Shown: positions 5,076 through 6,716 of the stretch, in pieces
Layout: the number at the start of each line of letters is the position of its first letter
Numbering within the stretch: position 1 is the stretch's first letter
From: Phenylobacterium sp.
GTDB lineage: Bacteria > Pseudomonadota > Alphaproteobacteria > Caulobacterales > Caulobacteraceae
NCBI GenBank assembly: GCA_025350885.1
Contig: JANXXA010000146.1
Location: forward strand, 1-6,716
Direction: 5' to 3'
Length of the DNA stretch: 6,716 nucleotides
Notes under the pieces: generated by a model
The model's input: only the letters and a program-made list of their open reading frames with translations
The model's database searches: none
Told to the model about the DNA's origin: nothing
Position numbers and translations under genes: made by a program

Positions 5076-6473
5076 ATGGCCGACCCCGCACCCCTGATCG
5101 AAACTCCACAGGCCAGGGCGCCGGCCGGCGGCGAGGCCGCCTGGTTCACCGGCGCCGGCGGGGCGCGGCTGCGCGCGGCGCTGTTTATCCCGCGGGCGCC
5201 GGCAAGGGGCTCGATCGTCCTGTCCGGCGGCCGAACCGAGGTGATCGAGAAATACTACGAGTTCATCGCCGAGTGCCTGGATCGCGGGTTCGTGGTGCTG
5301 GCCCACGACTGGCGCGGCCAGGGGCTGTCGCACCGCGAGCTTGGCGATCCGTTGAAGGGCCATGCCCGGGACTACCGCGCCTTTCTCGACGACTTCCAGG
5401 CCTTGCTCGGCGCCTACGGACCACGGCTGCCGAAGCCCTGGGTCGCGGTCGGTCATTCGATGGGCGGATGTCTGACCCTGCTGGCCATGGCGCGCGGCGA
5501 GAACCGCTTCGCCGGCGCGATCCTGTCGGCGCCGATGCTGGGCCTGCGGACCCCGTTTCCCCTGGTTCTGTCGCGGGTGCTGACCGGGTTCAGTCTGCTG
5601 GCCGGACGCCGCGGCGACTACACGATGGGCGGCGCGGGCGCGCCGTTCGGTGGCCCGTTCGAGGGCAATGTGCTGACCCACGACCCCGTCCGCTTCGCGC
5701 GCTCCGCCAGCCTGATCGCCGCCGAGCCGAAGCTGGCGCTGGGCGCGCCGACCTGGGGCTGGATCGATTTCGCGCTCCGCGCCACCGCCTATCTTGCGCG
5801 GCCCGACCGGCTCAGTGCCGTGAGCGTGCCGGTGACCATCGTGGCGGCCGAAGATGACCGGCTTGTGGACAACACGGCCCTGACCGCCGCCGCGCGCCAT
5901 TTGCCGCAGGGAACGCTTGTGACCGTCCCGGGCGCCTATCATGAACTTCTGATGGAGACCGATCCGATGCGTAACATTTTCCTGCGGGCGTTCGACGCCC
6001 TCACCGGCCGCGTTGCGCCCGCCGCTGACCCGCCCAGGGCCGCGCCGCCGCCTGCTCCGGCCGCCGTTTCCGATCCCGCACCCGCCGCTGATCCGGTCGT
6101 CGCCCCGGCGCCAGCGAAGAAGCGGATACCCGCCAGCCGCAAGCCGGCCGCGAAAAAAGCCCCGGCCAAGCCCGCTGCGACGAGGAAGCCGCCGGTCGCG
6201 GCCAAGACCTCGCCGGCAACGAAGTCCGCCAAGTCCGCACCTGCCAAGTCCGCCGCTCCGAAGAAGGCGCCCGGCGGGCGTAAGGCTCCGGTGCGAAAAC
6301 CAGCCGCAAAACCAGCCCCTAAGACCGCCGCCGCCTCGAAGCCCAGTGTCACGGTCAAGCGGTACAAGGCCCCAGCGGCGCCCTCAGCCAGCGAGGGGGC
6401 CGCCAAAGTCGCGACCGTCAAGAAAGCGGTGACGAAAAAGCCGCCGGCGAAGAAGCCTCCCGCCAAGAAATAG
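5076..6473 (+). CDS. Alpha/beta hydrolase (lysophospholipase-like) with histone H1-like Lys/Ala/Pro tail
   Basis: The first 310 or so residues are a serine hydrolase of the monoglyceride lipase/PldB type (Hydrolase_4), likely cleaving lysophospholipids or monoacylglycerols. Numbered from the ATG at 5076, the nucleophile elbow GHSMGG gives Ser128, Asp261 lies in AAEDDRLVDN, and His289 in GAYHELL completes the triad. HDWRGQGLS (77-85) is the family's strand-4 motif. From about residue 313 the protein is low complexity, first Pro/Ala-rich. From Lys348 to the end at 465 there are 29 lysines in 118 residues, as AAKKAPAKP-like units ending KKPPAKKPPAKK. Such tails bind DNA in histone H1-like proteins and in the phasin PhaF. 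No signal peptide is seen. The ATG at 5076 has AAGG at seven bases; the ATG at 5070 has it only one base away, so 5076 is preferred. Confidence 0.92.
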   Translation: MADPAPLIETPQARAPAGGEAAWFTGAGGARLRAALFIPRAPARGSIVLSGGRTEVIEKYYEFIAECLDRGFVVLAHDWRGQGLSHRELGDPLKGHARDYRAFLDDFQALLGAYGPRLPKPWVAVGHSMGGCLTLLAMARGENRFAGAILSAPMLGLRTPFPLVLSRVLTGFSLLAGRRGDYTMGGAGAPFGGPFEGNVLTHDPVRFARSASLIAAEPKLALGAPTWGWIDFALRATAYLARPDRLSAVSVPVTIVAAEDDRLVDNTALTAAARHLPQGTLVTVPGAYHELLMETDPMRNIFLRAFDALTGRVAPAADPPRAAPPPAPAAVSDPAPAADPVVAPAPAKKRIPASRKPAAKKAPAKPAATRKPPVAAKTSPATKSAKSAPAKSAAPKKAPGGRKAPVRKPAAKPAPKTAAASKPSVTVKRYKAPAAPSASEGAAKVATVKKAVTKKPPAKKPPAKK

Positions 6474-6483
6474 CGTGTTCGGC

Positions 6484-6514
6484 GGCGGTGCTGACGCAAA
6501 CCGCCCCCCTTTTT
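6484..6514 (+). terminator. Rho-independent terminator after the hydrolase gene
   Basis: GGCGGT (6484-6489) pairs with ACCGCC (6500-6505), and an inner GC/GC pair can extend the stem. Four C residues and then five T residues (6510-6514) follow. It starts ten bases after the stop. The four-base gap before the T-run makes it somewhat weak. Confidence 0.65.
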
Positions 6515-6522
6515 GCTCGTCC

Positions 6523-6544
6523 TTCCCGGCCCCCGTGCCGGGAA
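6523..6544. repeat. Perfect 8-bp inverted repeat
   Basis: TTCCCGGC (6523-6530) and GCCGGGAA (6537-6544) enclose six bases. No T-run follows on either strand, so it is a hairpin or protein-binding palindrome rather than a standard terminator. It may protect the 3' end of any transcript that reads past the terminator. Confidence 0.6.
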
Positions 6545-6601
6545 CCCATAAACGCGGGCGATGCGCGTCAAGGCTCGGCGGCGCCTTCAGCCTCCCATGG
6601 C

Positions 6602-6679
6602 GCCATCGGCGCATATGGATGGCCGGCACGGCGGCCGGCCATGACGAGCTTTGGGTGGGTCAACTGAAGCGCCGATGGC
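6602..6679. repeat. Nested inverted repeats in the terminal non-coding region
   Basis: An outer pair, GCCATCGGCGC (6602-6612) and GCGCCGATGGC (6669-6679), encloses an inner perfect pair, ATGGCCGGC (6619-6627) and GCCGGCCAT (6634-6642). Just before them lies the 10-bp palindrome ATGGCGCCAT (6597-6606), and AGCGCC (6668-6673) can alternatively pair with GGCGCT (6684-6689). No gene was found here. Confidence 0.6.
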
Positions 6680-6688
6680 TTTAGGCGC

Positions 6689-6716
6689 TCAGCCGAAGGC
6701 CTCGCCGTAGACCCGC
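6689..6716 (-). CDS. Possible C-terminal end of a minus-strand gene
   Basis: Reading leftwards from the window edge, one minus-strand frame gives RVYGEAFG and then TGA (6691-6689). Every complete codon in it ends in G or C, as in the other genes here, while the other two frames look less gene-like. With only eight residues no product can be named. If real, it converges on the hydrolase gene and the hairpins between them would separate the two transcripts. Confidence 0.3.

Noticed and set aside
4707..5942. Minus-strand open frame of 411 codons opposite the SCP2 and hydrolase genes
   Set aside because: Both genes on the other strand have clear families and catalytic motifs; the antisense product is low-complexity Arg/Gln/Gly sequence.
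6117..6473. Repeats in the hydrolase tail as a CRISPR array or DNA-level satellite
   Set aside because: The periodicity is of amino acids (Lys, Ala, Pro) with varied codons, no constant repeat-spacer pattern, and one open frame throughout.
5939..6571. Minus-strand Gly/Ala/Phe-rich frame that looks like a membrane protein
   Set aside because: It is the mirror of the Lys/Ala/Pro tail: AAG and GCC codons read backwards give Leu, Phe, Gly and Ala. The hydrophobicity is an artefact.

Overview
The window is high-GC DNA, close to 70% by eye, with tight gene packing, ATGA-type start/stop overlaps and strong GC bias at third codon positions. Protein flavour points to an alphaproteobacterium, most likely of the Caulobacter/Phenylobacterium type: a phosphomannomutase carrying TASHNENGWTGVKMG, an IbpA-type Hsp20, and promoter boxes resembling the Caulobacter GCTANAWC -10 consensus. 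The order-level assignment is an inference from memory. No rRNA, tRNA, CRISPR, transposase or integrase was seen.

Region 1 (1-1862, minus strand) is a cell-envelope sugar cluster transcribed right to left: a small membrane-anchored protein of 81 aa, arabinose-5-phosphate isomerase (kdsD, first step to Kdo for LPS) overlapping it by ATGA, and a phosphomannomutase/phosphoglucomutase cut by the window edge. A 115-base gap between the last two genes holds a perfect 17-bp tandem duplication. The first gene has a promoter-like element so close to its ATG that its mRNA may be leaderless.

Region 2 (1964-3119, plus strand) runs divergently: 2,3-bisphosphoglycerate-dependent phosphoglycerate mutase (gpmA, TTG start) and, one base later, a stand-alone RibD-like zinc deaminase domain. 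Region 3 (3246-3991, plus strand) is a pair of translationally coupled genes I do not recognise, a 56-aa hydrophobic peptide and a 191-aa basic protein with a Val-Pro repeat. They converge on hsp20.

Region 4 (4015-4660, minus strand) is a heat-shock unit: a sigma-32-like promoter, a leader of about 100 nt whose last hairpin has the hallmarks of a ROSE RNA thermometer, the Hsp20 gene and a rho-independent terminator. Region 5 (4758-6514, plus strand) pairs an SCP2 lipid-carrier protein with an alpha/beta hydrolase that ends in a Lys/Ala/Pro-rich, histone H1-like tail, followed by a terminator. The last 200 bases are non-coding and rich in inverted repeats. They end in what may be the last codons of a minus-strand gene. 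No gene-free stretch exceeds 300 bases. The longest are 4526-4757 (regulatory DNA of the two divergent units) and 6474-6688 (terminator and hairpins).
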